Shown here: positions 13,620 to 26,400 of the stretch, in pieces
How the letters are laid out: the number at the start of each line of letters is the position of its first letter
Position numbering within the stretch: position 1 is the first letter of the stretch
DNA from: Trichoplax sp. H2
Lineage: Eukaryota > Placozoa > Uniplacotomia > Trichoplacea
Length of the DNA stretch: 64,000 nucleotides
Direction: 5' to 3'
Assembly (NCBI GenBank): GCA_003344405.1
Contig: NOWV01000067.1
Span: forward strand, 62,001 to 126,000
Made by a program: the position numbers and the translations under genes
The notes under the pieces: generated by a model
The model's input: only the letters and a program-made list of their open reading frames with translations
What the model was told of the DNA's origin: nothing
Database searches by the model: none

Positions 13620-14029
13620 ACAAATGACTAGCAAAACTAATGTCCACATAATGAGTCTAAAGCAATAAGTTAACAGTAAGGAAAAGGGCCTTCATGCAGG
13701 TGACATTTTTTGTTCGCATGACGTACACAATAAGCACTACAGTCTACAGTACTTTTAGAGAAACATAGCACTGTCGCAATGTACTGTACAGTATCGTACA
13801 GTACTCTTTAGCAAAGGTGGACGGTAGCAGACGGAGCGGACGCTGCTACCTTAGGGCCTACGCCCATCCGACAACAAAGTCTCTCACTGCAGCTACTCTC
13901 GACTGGACATAACAAGATGGAAGGCGAAGGCGAAAGCAGTTTAATTGTCCATAGCTTAGCAGATATCTATCCTGGCAGTTCACAAGCTGCCAATGAGAGG
14001 TAAAAACTATACAGTAGCAGTACACGAAA
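13620..14029. repeat. third partial copy of the 422-bp unit plus GALK2 exon 1 block
   Basis: Aligns to 12751-13155 end to end (about 405 bp). It starts abruptly at the gap and runs on into unique GALK2 intron-1 sequence, so this is the copy physically linked to the rest of GALK2. Confidence 0.85.
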
Positions 14030-17000
14030 CCATGATGTTTCGTAACTATTTACGGTAAAGTAGATTCCTATTTGATGTCATGGCTATACTAGACTGATTA
14101 ATGTATTTACGAGCATAAACTTAAACTTAATTATATGTGCCTCGTTTATTTATGAATGACTGGTGATAGAATGTTCCGTAGGCTATACACAATAAACGTA
14201 GACTTCTATTTGATATCATGACTATCCTTGACTAATTACAGTATGTACGTGTATAGACTTATTACTCGTATGGACAAGTACGTATACGAGCACACTTATT
14301 TATGAAATACGCGTACTGCTAATTATAATAGAATGCACTGGGGTCTTGCTGAGGTAAACAGATAAACTAGATAGTAGTATCGTTCTGTAGTAAGACTTAC
14401 TGGCAGAAAAATCGATCCCTATTGGATACAATGACTACCCTTGACTAAATAGGAAATACTACTGATGGATTATTTAATTATAGTCATATTGAACATCAAT
14501 GCGAGTACGGTCTAGTGATTAGTAAGCTAGTAAATTCTAGCTAAAAATGATTTGTTTACAGAATTACAGTACAATTAATATAGCATGACAGTCTTGATCA
14601 AGATACTACTACCATTGATAATACAGAAGTAATACGATATTATGCTGCAATCTCGATCAGTTTTGTCGCAACTTAAGCTGTAATCTTTTTTCAAACTGAT
14701 GCTTTAATAAATGCCGTCTTTCATCATAAGCGTGTAATTAAGATCAGTATCGGACTTTGAGTCATTTTGCTACAATGGTGGATTGAGTATTAATGATTGA
14801 ATGAAATGGAAATTATCATGGCATAAAGATTTACATTTTTATAAATTTATAGGTATAGGATGATGAACAAGATGTTTACGGAAAAATTGAACGTAAAGCC
14901 TCAGTATTTTGCTCGTGCTCCAGGACGTGTGAACATCATCGGTAAGAATAACATATGATACTGACGTCAATCAAGATTGCATAGAATACGGACACAACAG
15001 ACCTTAGACGATATCGAGATTTCTTTATACCTCTATGCCTAGCTAGCAAGTAGGTAGTAGAATACAGTACATGCCCCCATACACATAACTTCAATTCGAT
15101 ATTTCATCATGATATCCAACTGTCTGTGATAAACTACTGTGAATTGATCACCAATGAATTCACTCACTCACGTTTTCAGCAACTGAGACAGGACTAACTT
15201 CAATGATGGTTACAATTATTCTCTAGGTGAACATATTGACTATTGTGGTTACGGCGTATTTCCTATGGCTTTGGAACAAGATATCGTCATAGCAGTGGCC
15301 GTCAATCAAGATCAAAAATTAAGAATCTTCAACACCAATGAACAATTTAAGTAAGATATAAAAAACGGATTTAGTAAATTATTTATTCCAAAGCTAAAAT
15401 TTTATCCTTCTTGCTTTTAAAGTTCAATTATAACTTAAATTACATCACAGATCATTCGAATGCGATTGTAATGATGTCAAAATTGACGGCATAAATTGGT
15501 ATCATTACTTTCTTTGCGGCTACAAAGTATGTATAAATACAATGGCCAGTTGACATTGTCGGTTTCACAGCTGTGAAACCGACCCATTGTCCGAAGATAT
15601 TCTTGATGCAGTATTGTTTTTGTAAATTTACTACATAGGGTATCTGTGAAGCACTAAACTTATCAACAACTGTTGGTATGGATGTATTAGTAGATGGCAC
15701 TATACCAAAGGTAACTACAATACTCCATCTGATATCATATACCATCATTTCAAAGCAACGTCGGAAACATTTCTTTTTGCGAATAGAGTGCAGGACTATC
15801 AAGTTCATCTGCTTTGGTATGCTGCGCTGGTTTAGCTACATTACGTGCAAATAATGGATCGCTAAGCCGTGTAAGAAATATTTTAATCAGATAGCGTACA
15901 AATTTATCGACTAAACATAAGTGATCGTTTATATCATTGATGTTATGTATACTAGGTTGAATTAGCTGAAGTCTGTGCTGCCTGTGAAAGATATATCGGC
16001 ACGCAAGGCGGAGGGTTAGTAAGAAACGTAAAATTTTCGTTGATAAAGTTCTGAAATCTTCTGTTGCGTATAACAGACAATGTGCACGATATCAAGTTAA
16101 ATATATTTATAATATTTACGGTATACACGTGTATTATAGGATGGATCAATCAATCTCATTCCTAGCTGAAGGGGGAAAGGTATCGATGTTTAACCAGTTA
16201 ACTCTTGAATGCTTAAATGATATCTTGTAAAACTCAAACTGATTTTTATCACAGGCAAAATTGATCGAATTTAATCCACTTCGAGCAACAAATGTAAATC
16301 TACCCGCTGACAGTGCGTTTGTCATTTCGAATTGCATGGTAAGCGATCCTGAATTTGCGTTCAAAAATTACATCGATGAAAATAGCAATTAGCAATCATA
16401 AATGATATGAATCATATCGTTGAATTCGGAGAATAGGTGGAAATGAAAAAATCGGAAACAGCTTCTACTCATTTTAATGTTCGTGTTGCTGAATGTGTGA
16501 TATCGGCCAAGGTAGAGTTCACTTTCCCTCCAATTTAATTCCATGTGCAATTCTAATAATTACACTCTAATAAAGATTCTAGCGCAATGTAATAATTTGA
16601 AGTGGAAAGATATAAAAACATTGGGAGAACTCCAAAAGACGTTAGATAAAGATCTAAATCAAATGCTACAATTGATAGAGAAGAATTTACATAAAGATCC
16701 TTATACTCGTCAGGAAATTTGCTCTATTCTTAAAATTGAAGTGAGTCAAGTGTGGCTTTTCTTTTTTAGTTATTTCATGTGTCATTAAATGTATTTAACA
16801 TATAGTATTGGGTTTTCAAGATTTTCGTTGTATTTATGGATCTTAGGATTCTGATTTTGAGAAACATGTTGTTTCATCAGCTGCAAAAGATGCTGCGTTA
16901 TTTAAATTATATGATCGATCCCTGCATGTGTATTCGGAAGCTAATCGAGTGTTAACATCGAAAAAAATTTGTGACGAAGCGAGTTCTGAAGCCAGCAAAG

Positions 17001-17472
17001 TAAATCTTTTTCATTTTAAAAATAAACCATCTGGAATAGGTTATTGTTAGATGCCACATGATTGATACGGTTGTTGTTAAACACTTATTTTAGCTTCTTG
17101 GACGATTAATGTCTGAAAGTCATTCTAGCTGTAGCAGCAAGTACGAGTGTAGTTGTCCGGAATTAGATAAACTGGTGGAAGCATGCATGTCAGTACTAAT
17201 CATTTCATTACTTAGATTCCGCTCTATCCGAGTTTTAGACTAACTGTATTATTCATCTGCAAAGGTCCTGCGGGTCTTTAGGAAGTCGATTAACTGGAGC
17301 AGGCTGGGGTGGATGTGCAGTTTCAATTGTACGCAAATCCGATGCGAAAAACTTTGTTCGTAGTCTTTTTGAAGAATACTACGCATGCAAAGGTTACAAA
17401 TGGGAAGATGCTGATCAAATTCTATTTAGCACAGAGCCAGGAACTGGTGCTGCGTTGTACTTACCAAATTAG
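13917..17472 (+). CDS. GALK2: GALK2-type galactokinase / N-acetylgalactosamine kinase
   Basis: Fourteen exons: 13917-13999, 14853-14941, 15227-15350, 15451-15526, 15639-15710, 15787-15870, 15956-16014, 16140-16179, 16255-16338, 16437-16511, 16576-16740, 16847-16999, 17094-17188, 17265-17472. Total 1407 nt, 468 aa (human 458). Cytosolic GHMP kinase that phosphorylates GalNAc or galactose at C1. All three family motifs are present: [19 protein letters not shown] (substrate binding, catalytic Arg), [11 protein letters not shown] (ATP loop) and [12 protein letters not shown]; the catalytic Asp is in [25 protein letters not shown] is characteristic of GALK2 rather than GALK1. The first exon was found by phase: it ends AANE+AG and joins G+TATAGG of exon 2, matching the length of the family's N-terminus. 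Confidence 0.95.
15539..15589. repeat. perfect 26-bp palindrome inside GALK2 intron
   Basis: Two 13-bp arms, GTCGGTTTCACAG and its exact reverse complement, abut at 15570/15571 (15558-15583). A second pair, ACAATGG (15539-15545) and CCATTGT (15583-15589), flanks it. It lies wholly in the intron 15527-15638. Confidence 0.85.
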
Positions 17473-20437
17473 ATTTATAAAATTGGGATGTGTTCAATTG
17501 TGAATGAAAAAAGTGCACTCCTAAAAATCTAGTTTAATTGATTTTTAATAATCATAATCTATATTGACTTACATTTATGGATAGCTAGTACAATGAAAAG
17601 TTAGTAACGTAAAATTAAATCAACTAGTGAAATCTAGAATACAATCTGCCGAAAGGTATGTTTTGACTACATCTCAAAAATATAGGTGAGAGTCCATTAG
17701 TCCAAAACTCAGTTATTATCGTTCAAAGATCACGAAAGATATTAGATTTTTATTGCTCCCATAAATCAATAACTTCTAGCATTCAATTGTAACATTCAAT
17801 CGTACCGGAAATCACTGTGTAACACTTATTTGTTTTATATTACAATTAGTATTGTAGCGATTCTTTTATTTTTTCATATATGACTGATGAGAAATTTTAT
17901 TTTGACTTTATTAAAGATATGAACTTGCGATAAAACTAAGTCAAAATGTTCACTTTGGTACACCGAGATTAAAGATTATCTCGATCTACCCTGTTATTCG
18001 TTGTCATAATTTTTTTTTTTAGGCGCAGTAAGACTTCAATAAAGACCTATAAACGATATTTTTGCTTGTTTAGGATTGTTGTAAGATGTAGATTTTAACA
18101 AATACTTTTTAAATAGTACATTTGTAAGCTGTATGATCAGAAACTACATTTAATACTACAAGAACGATTATGATTACATATCATAGTCTATAATCACATA
18201 TATATATTTAACTAAAGCGATTATGAGTGACTTAAGTAGTTTTTTTTGCAACAACTGATCTACTGAAGCTATGATTAGATTATGAAAAGCACAAAAATAA
18301 CAATTATTGGATATTAACAGTAGGATTTAGGCATAATTTGTAGGTTACAATTATTGCTTTCAATAATTTATTCTAGCTATTGCACAGTTTACAATGGAAA
18401 CAGATGAGGAAACAATCCGATCAATACAGCACCTGCAACTTCTAATATCGATAAATGTTTAGATAAGTTGGAGGCTCAATTTTGTATATCGACAATTTCA
18501 CCCCTCTTTCGTGGATATCGTAATATATACAGCTAATTTTCATTGTTCCACTCGACTGCATTAAGGTGTACAAATCTATAAGTAACTATCAATTTTGATC
18601 GAAAATAATCTGGCTCTAACAGTATATCAATCCATCATATAATACTCAATATCCAATTTGATTGATTACATTGTGAATGTCAAGTACATATCGACTAGAA
18701 AATGATACCGTTGTATTTTTTGTTGCCAAAGGATACACTACTGTACCTAAGTTGGGAACAAGCGAGCTACAATATCGTCTTTTCAGAAAATAAATTTAAC
18801 TTTCGCCTGTGCACAAATCTGGTGAATGTTCTCATACGACATGATTAGTTACTAAGATACAGTATTAAAAGTATTAAGATATTGCTCTCATATTTTACTA
18901 TATTGGTTATTACGCAGACTTTAGATCAAAGTAACCTATTTAATTATGTTGATGAGGAAATGAGATTATAAATTGCGTATAGGTAATACTAATCATCAAG
19001 ATTCCTCCAAAACAATGTAATACTAGGTTTTGTGGCAGAAACGATATACTGTAAACCTTCTCCTTACGCATAAACGATAAAATAACGAACTCTCTTTATT
19101 GTAAAAGGTGACTCGCTTTTAAACCTCCAATCTATATTCGCGAGCAGTTGTAGAGTATATATCAAAATTTATGACACTTTATGCTCGATTTTAAAATACA
19201 TTGGAACATGCATATAACATGAGACAGTCATGATTAGAACACAATTTGACCTTAAGCTCTCCTTTAAATTACGTATCTAAATAATTCACTCGTTCTTACC
19301 GGAAAATGAATTAGTAATACAATCTATAGCCTAACCATGTAACGATCAAATACAATGCCTCAATACTTAACGGTGGCCTTTAACACCATGATACTAATTG
19401 ATTAAAATTAATAAGATGAAAGATATTGAAATATAAAGAGATAATTAGATTTAATCATAAGCAGATGAAGTTAAAGTACCAGAAATATATCCCTCAATAA
19501 TACCAGACTAAGAAGATATGCAATAAAATCATGATTAGATCCATCTGTCCAATATCAAGGCAACTTTTATGCGAATTTTAATTTGATAACCAGGAATGCA
19601 TTACAATAGCCTGATACTATATCCTAAAAAAAGGATGTTTAGCATAATTTTGGACTGATGATAAGAGAAGCAGAAATACTTCTATTCTTAAAATTTCACT
19701 TCCTAGTCTAATAGATCTACATCATAATTCAATGATAGTTTTCATTATTTAATTAAGTGCAATTATTATTTTATATCAATTACAGCTAACAATTTACTTT
19801 AATCACCCTTTTGTAGATATCTGTAAATATTCTTGAAGAAATTGAATACTATAGACACCATAATAAAGGAGAATAAAATTATAGCCATTGAAAGTAGAAA
19901 CAGTAGATAATGAATTCCTACATTAATCATCATAAATTATTGATATTTCTTTACATTTACGAGAACGTCATTCTATCGTGCATTGGCATAACAGGTCATA
20001 AATTAATCATAATTGCATTAAGTATGATTAGAAACGAAAGATCGTAAATAACATTCAATGCTCTTTTACATCAAAGTCCTAGATAGCATCGTCATTATTA
20101 TCTAACAATTGATGATCTATTGTCATATGATTTATTCACTAATATCATTCAGTTAACTTGGTTAGACCATTTTCTTTTTTTCCCTGCAATGAAAGCCTAC
20201 TGAGCGGTTATGAAGTTATAGCTAGCAACTTAGCCCTCTGTCTTCGCGAAATTCCTTAATATTCTTCATATTATCCAGCTACCATACTTTTTAACTAACT
20301 TTATCTACTTGCAAATCATTTACTGAATATAATAGAGATCATTTACTACTTATAGAACTATTACATGCTAAAAAAAATTAAATCATTGGTTAACCAGCTA
20401 GCAAGCTAAAGATCTATCACTCTTCATCATTTTAACA
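17473..20437. other. intergenic sequence GALK2 to GABA-B-like receptor
   Basis: About 3 kb of AT-rich DNA. A CAATAAAG-type polyadenylation candidate lies near 18036. No exon-like frame with family resemblance was found on either strand. Confidence 0.5.
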
Positions 20438-23400
20438 ATGAAATGGACACTAAACCTTTTCATCTTGACGGGTGAATTGATACTATGTATGGTAGCATCC
20501 GAAAAGGTACAAGAAAAAAGAAACCTTTACCTTGGTGGATTTTTTGCAGTCAATTTAACTAAAGAAAACTGGAATGGCGCTGGCATTATTCCTAGCGTTC
20601 AAATGGCAATTGAAGATATAAATAATCGAAATGATATCTTGAATGATTACAACTTAATTCTACTATGGAATGACACACAGGTAAGTTTAACGATTCGCCA
20701 TTGCTTCATGACATATATGCGTATTTATCACATAATAGTCGAATACGACATATCTTTATCGATACATACGATTACAGGTTATTACTTCATCGCTTTCAGT
20801 TTGATTGTATAATATTCTTTGCGAAGTTTTAAGAAATATGTAAAATTTATAAAGAGAAGTATTATGAAGTAAACGTAATACGGCACTGTTGTCATCCTCC
20901 TAACTGCGATAAACTCAATAATTCTCGAATAATTCTATCTTGAATATATTTTTTCGTAGACTGTATTATGTGAAAAGATAATAAATTTGAAGTACACAAA
21001 AATGGGATAAGAAATAGTAGTGATAAAAATTCTACATTTGGATATGTCTTAGAAATTTTAATTGAAATATTAATTCAAGTTTTTGCAAAATTATTCACTT
21101 TTTCCCGTAACACGGTCTACATTTTCTGATTTTTAAACTGAAATTTCTATATCGACTCGTACAGCATTTATTCCATAGCATTTCCGCTGTAAGAGTAAGT
21201 TAATAATAATATAATTAGCGCTTAAAACCAAGTCCATAGTAAAGAATAATTATCATATCAGTAAATCACATTTCGAAGTGGAGTTAGAAAGTCTATTGCA
21301 GTTTATCAATAGCATTGAACTAATTATATCTCATGTGTTTTTATCATAACTAAAAATAGAAATGTGTTACTATCATTTCTAAACAACCAGTAGGGCATAA
21401 AAATTTTAGATTTAAGAAAGTAACTTATATGTCGTATTTCATTATTATAACTTTATCTATCATCAATGCAAAGTCTACCTACTGAATGTTCGAATATATG
21501 AACGAAATTGTCTAATTTCTTAATTCGTACAACGTACAGTATAGCTGCTACTTCCTATGCTTCCGAGTTTCTCAGAGTTCATAAGTTCGTTAACTACTGT
21601 ATAAGCCGTTTCTAAGTGATCTTGATGAGTTCATACAATTTTAGGTATACGCGTAAATGTACAAAGAACTGGTTCTAGTCGTACCGTAATTATAGCAAAC
21701 AAAATTATCTTATTTGTATACAATATGTAAGGTAATTGCAAATTAGTATAAGTATTGGTAGCTAATTTATGAATTACGGACACATACAATAAATTGAATT
21801 TTAAGTATACATTTGCAATCTGACATTGTAATTAATATTCGAACGGTGAATAAAATCAGTATACATAAACTCCTACGCTAAACAGTCAACTCAATGTTTT
21901 AAAAATGCTTTTAGATTTTATTGATACGTTTCGAAAAAAATTGACTTATCCACTGATAGTTAATATTTACGGTCATTCTTAAGTTCTATATAATAACATA
22001 CCATAAATATAATTCGTTCTGTATATATTTCATAAAAAGCATTATTACCCATCATTTTCGAAAATATGCGCACCTTAATCTGACTGTACAAGACGCTTTC
22101 TGGTAGTTTAGTCAGCTCTAAATTCATACATGAAATATTGTAAGTCACTGCCAAACCATATTATGAAATGGCCGGACTGTTAATTTTTCACTCTTTAATT
22201 AAAATTATAGAACAAAAAATGGATATATTTAATAGTTTTGGTAATTTATTTTGCCCCCGAAATTTGCAATTGATATTAAATTCATTGCAAATAAAACTTC
22301 TGATAATATGCTAAGAACTATCTTAATTGATATCGTTAGTCATCTTCTAATTTAAATTATGTAAAATAGATTGCTAAAGTATTTGACAATTTACTTTATC
22401 GATAATCTTGCTCTTTACGAAATATTCCATATTTCCTAAGTTATTTTTTCAATGTAAATAGCCTTTAGCTTTTATTCAGTAATTTTCTGACTTTTTAATT
22501 TTAAAGGATAAGAAATAAATTATGTTATGATTAGATAATAGCCAAATTAGGACTCAGTTTACGCAAAAATACATACGGTAGATCTTAAGCTAGTTTATCT
22601 TTTGGAAAGTAAACATCCAAAGCCAATATAACCCATAATAGATGAGAGATACACGTCAAGAGCGCTTAGCTAGAAGGTTTACTTACCCTAGCTTTACAAA
22701 CTGTCAACACTTAGCTTGTTAAGAATCTATATGTTCTATATAGTTGGCCGATTTTTTAACAATCTCGTAAATAGTAAATGACATCATTCTATCACAATTT
22801 ATTACCATACTTATTAAATGTAACCATAAAAATGAGATAAATAGCCTCTATAAGAATTAGGATTAGCTTTGCTGATCTAATGTACCAACATAAGGTAGTA
22901 CATAGCCAATTCTAAGACCTTAACAGTATTGCCTGATTCTACTCCAATGTCAACAAGTACACAATGATATCTTGAACCTTGAACTTTTTATCTACTTTAC
23001 TATTTTATAATGAAAAATTATATCCTAAACAAATTAACGGTAATAAAGTTAGTTAAAGCCGCACGTCTTATTGATATGATAGCCAATTTCTTGAAATATA
23101 ACACATTTGATTTGATGTTGCAATACGAAGTTTAAACTATTTTCGCTCTGCAAGACTAATAAACCTTTTATCTGACTGAATTAGAGATATTAAGTTAAGA
23201 TTCTAAATAGATTAGGTAATTTAAAATCTCATTGTTATTTTCTCTTTCATTTTAACAGGGATCTCCGGGATTGGCTAACAAAATACTTTTCGATATGGTT
23301 TCTAGTAAACCAACTAAAATTGCATTACTAGGACCTGGCTATTCGGTTACAGCACGATCAGTAGCATTAGTATCCTATTTCTATGGTTTGAATGTAGTAA

Positions 23401-26400
23401 GTAAAGTAAAATATTCAAATTAAATTTTGCTATGCACTAATTACAGTCTGTTTATAGTCCTATAATAAGAAATTTTTAAATGAAACGATAGAGGTTTGAT
23501 ATGTACTTATTTTATTTAAAATCTAAACAAGCTTCTTCCGTTATTGATGATAATGATAGTTTAGCAATAGCTGCTATAGCGATAGCTATTACCTGAAGAT
23601 TGCTGTAGATATTGCGATGTAAACTTTCAGCCCACTCAATCCTCAAAAAAGTGTAATTCTTGTTTAATATCATCGCTAAACTAAATTCGGAATGACAGGT
23701 GTTAAGCTAAAATATCAATCATTACCTATATCTTTACGGTATCACTTTCCAACTCAGTAATTAACTATCCTCTAACTCATTTGACAAGCCAAATAATTCT
23801 TTATTCGAAAATGGTAAATGTAATTTTCACTTAATATTCTATTTTAACTCGGCAATAATACCAAACGAGTTAATCTAGTGTATTATCAATTATTTATTGC
23901 TACGCTTAATAAAACAAAAATTGTAATTTCCTATCAACTCATTTCATATTGTTTCTTCCGACAGGTATCGTATTCTGCCCAAGCCAATCTTCTAGCTGAT
24001 CGTAGCACTTTTAAGTATTTTTATCGGACTTGCGCATCGGATTATGATTATAACATGCCAAGAATATCGACGTGCAAATATTTCAATTGGACAAAAGTGG
24101 CTATTATCTATGAAAATGATCAATTATTTGTCACGGTAATTATTTCAACTGAATTATAAACAATCTTAACGGAATTGGTTAATTCTAGGCAAGCGCTACG
24201 TTAACAATACACGATGATAGCTTAATGTTAAGAAAATCTTATAGTATGACTTTCAAATTGGACTAGGTTAAGAAGTGCTTTACAGAAATCTAGTTGTATT
24301 TCTTCTTAACTATTCGTATTATTCGGTGTCAAGATTCGCATATTATTCGTAACTAATTTCGAGCTGACACATTGCTCCTTAAGAATCAGTAACATAACTG
24401 AATTGGTTGTGGTTATTTGTTCTTAATTACGATTTCTAATTGGTGAATTTACGGCCCTAACACAAATTGTAGTGTAATATGGCTTTCATGTTATGGGGAA
24501 TCAATTACGTAACACACCTATTTTATGAAGTCTGCCTTTTATCACGTAATTAATATAGTATTCTGAGCCATATATAGATATTAGAACTATTTTTAGGATA
24601 CAACAGTTTTCATAACATAAATAATGCTGTTAAGTACGATATCGATTAGTAGTAGCTTCTAGCTTAGAAGAAATATAAATGGTAAGATAATATTAGTAGA
24701 TACAAAGCAAAATTTCATGTAATATGTGCCTATAGCATTACAAATATTACGAAATTTCATCTGATAAACGCAGGCTATCAACGCCCATCAGATAATTCAA
24801 GTTCTCATTATCAATTCTAATCATTTATTTACGTAATATAGGGCATAAACCAATTTAAAGCAATTTTAGAAGAGCACAAAATCGAAGTTATTACAGTTGA
24901 AAATTTTGAACAAGGAGGCGATATGACAGATCAAATGAGATCATTGAAGGTATACCAGCAATATTTTATCTTTTTAACTCACTAGATGTAGAATTACGAT
25001 CGATTACACTTAGTAAAGCTTCAATAAAAATCTTACAAAATAATATGGTTAATTAGTAATATCATAGTTAATAAAAAACAAGTGCATTAATCATTTTAAT
25101 AGAAAAACTTTTTTATATTATAGAATAAAGGAGCCCGAATTATCTTCGGGTTCTTCTACGAAGACAACGCTCGTCGAGCTATGTGCACAGTAAGTCCTAC
25201 AATTCCTGCAATTATGCGATATCTAATAGATTCTATTTACATCTTATTGATAGTAGATTACTATACTTATGTTCTTATAGCTTAAGTATTCGTTCTTTAA
25301 TAGCATTGAGAAGGGTCAAGATATACTATAGTAAAATTGGTGTATCCTAATACTTATTTACACATTGTAAATCTAGCTATCATCAAGAGCAACACCATAA
25401 ATGTTCTGTAAAAATCCTAGGATTTCCAATATTAAAATGTACTACTTCATCAAATGATAACAGTATCTCATATCAGATAGTTGTAATTACCAAAGCGATG
25501 TAAGCTATTGATGTTCAGTCAAAAATTTTAATTTTTATATTAAATACCATCAGTTTATTAAACATTATCCTACTTTCGACAACTCTTGTTCGTTGTTTTA
25601 GTTGTTGATAGAAACTGCTATTGCTTATTCAGATTTTCATAATTACTATCAAATACTGTAACATATCAGACAATCACAGCCCATTTATTTCGTTGAAGCT
25701 GGAACTTTCTTTTATTTCGTGTTGATAAGTGGGCGATTCTATTACTCATCCAAAGTTTAATCATATAACAGGCCTGAAACTATGTTGTTCTCTTATTTAA
25801 CATAGTAAGATATTCCTTACTTTCATAGTCGGTTCGCATGTTACATATGCTATAAGCCTGAAAAATTTTTGCGAATATGAATATTCATCAGACATTAGCC
25901 TGGCTTCAATTAGCTAGACAGGCGATTCTTTGTCGCTAAGGTTAATCCGTAATCATAACTGCAACTATTGATTAACACAATGGACTTCTAAAGTTAACAT
26001 AAAGTCCTCACCCAATTACATTCCCATTAGCAAAACGAGAGTTGTTATCTTCTGCATTTTATACGTACATATGTAGTTAACATCAGGCTATTTAAGCTAT
26101 AGCTAAACCTGAGGTAGCTATAGCAAAATAGAACTATTATAGCTTTTACATTATAAAATATCTATCTGCAATAACAGTCTGTAATAATAGAAGTTTGTAT
26201 TGCATCTGGTCTTTTGCATTTCTTGAATCTTTACCTTTTTCTCAGGCATATCATTTCGGGTTAACAGACAAGTTACATCAGTGGTTCCTTCCATCGTGGT
26301 ATCCTAGTTCTTGGTGGGCTAAAGGCGATAATAATATTAACTGTACCATAGCGCAAATGCATCAAGCAGTTCAATATTATCTTGCCGTTAACGATAATTC

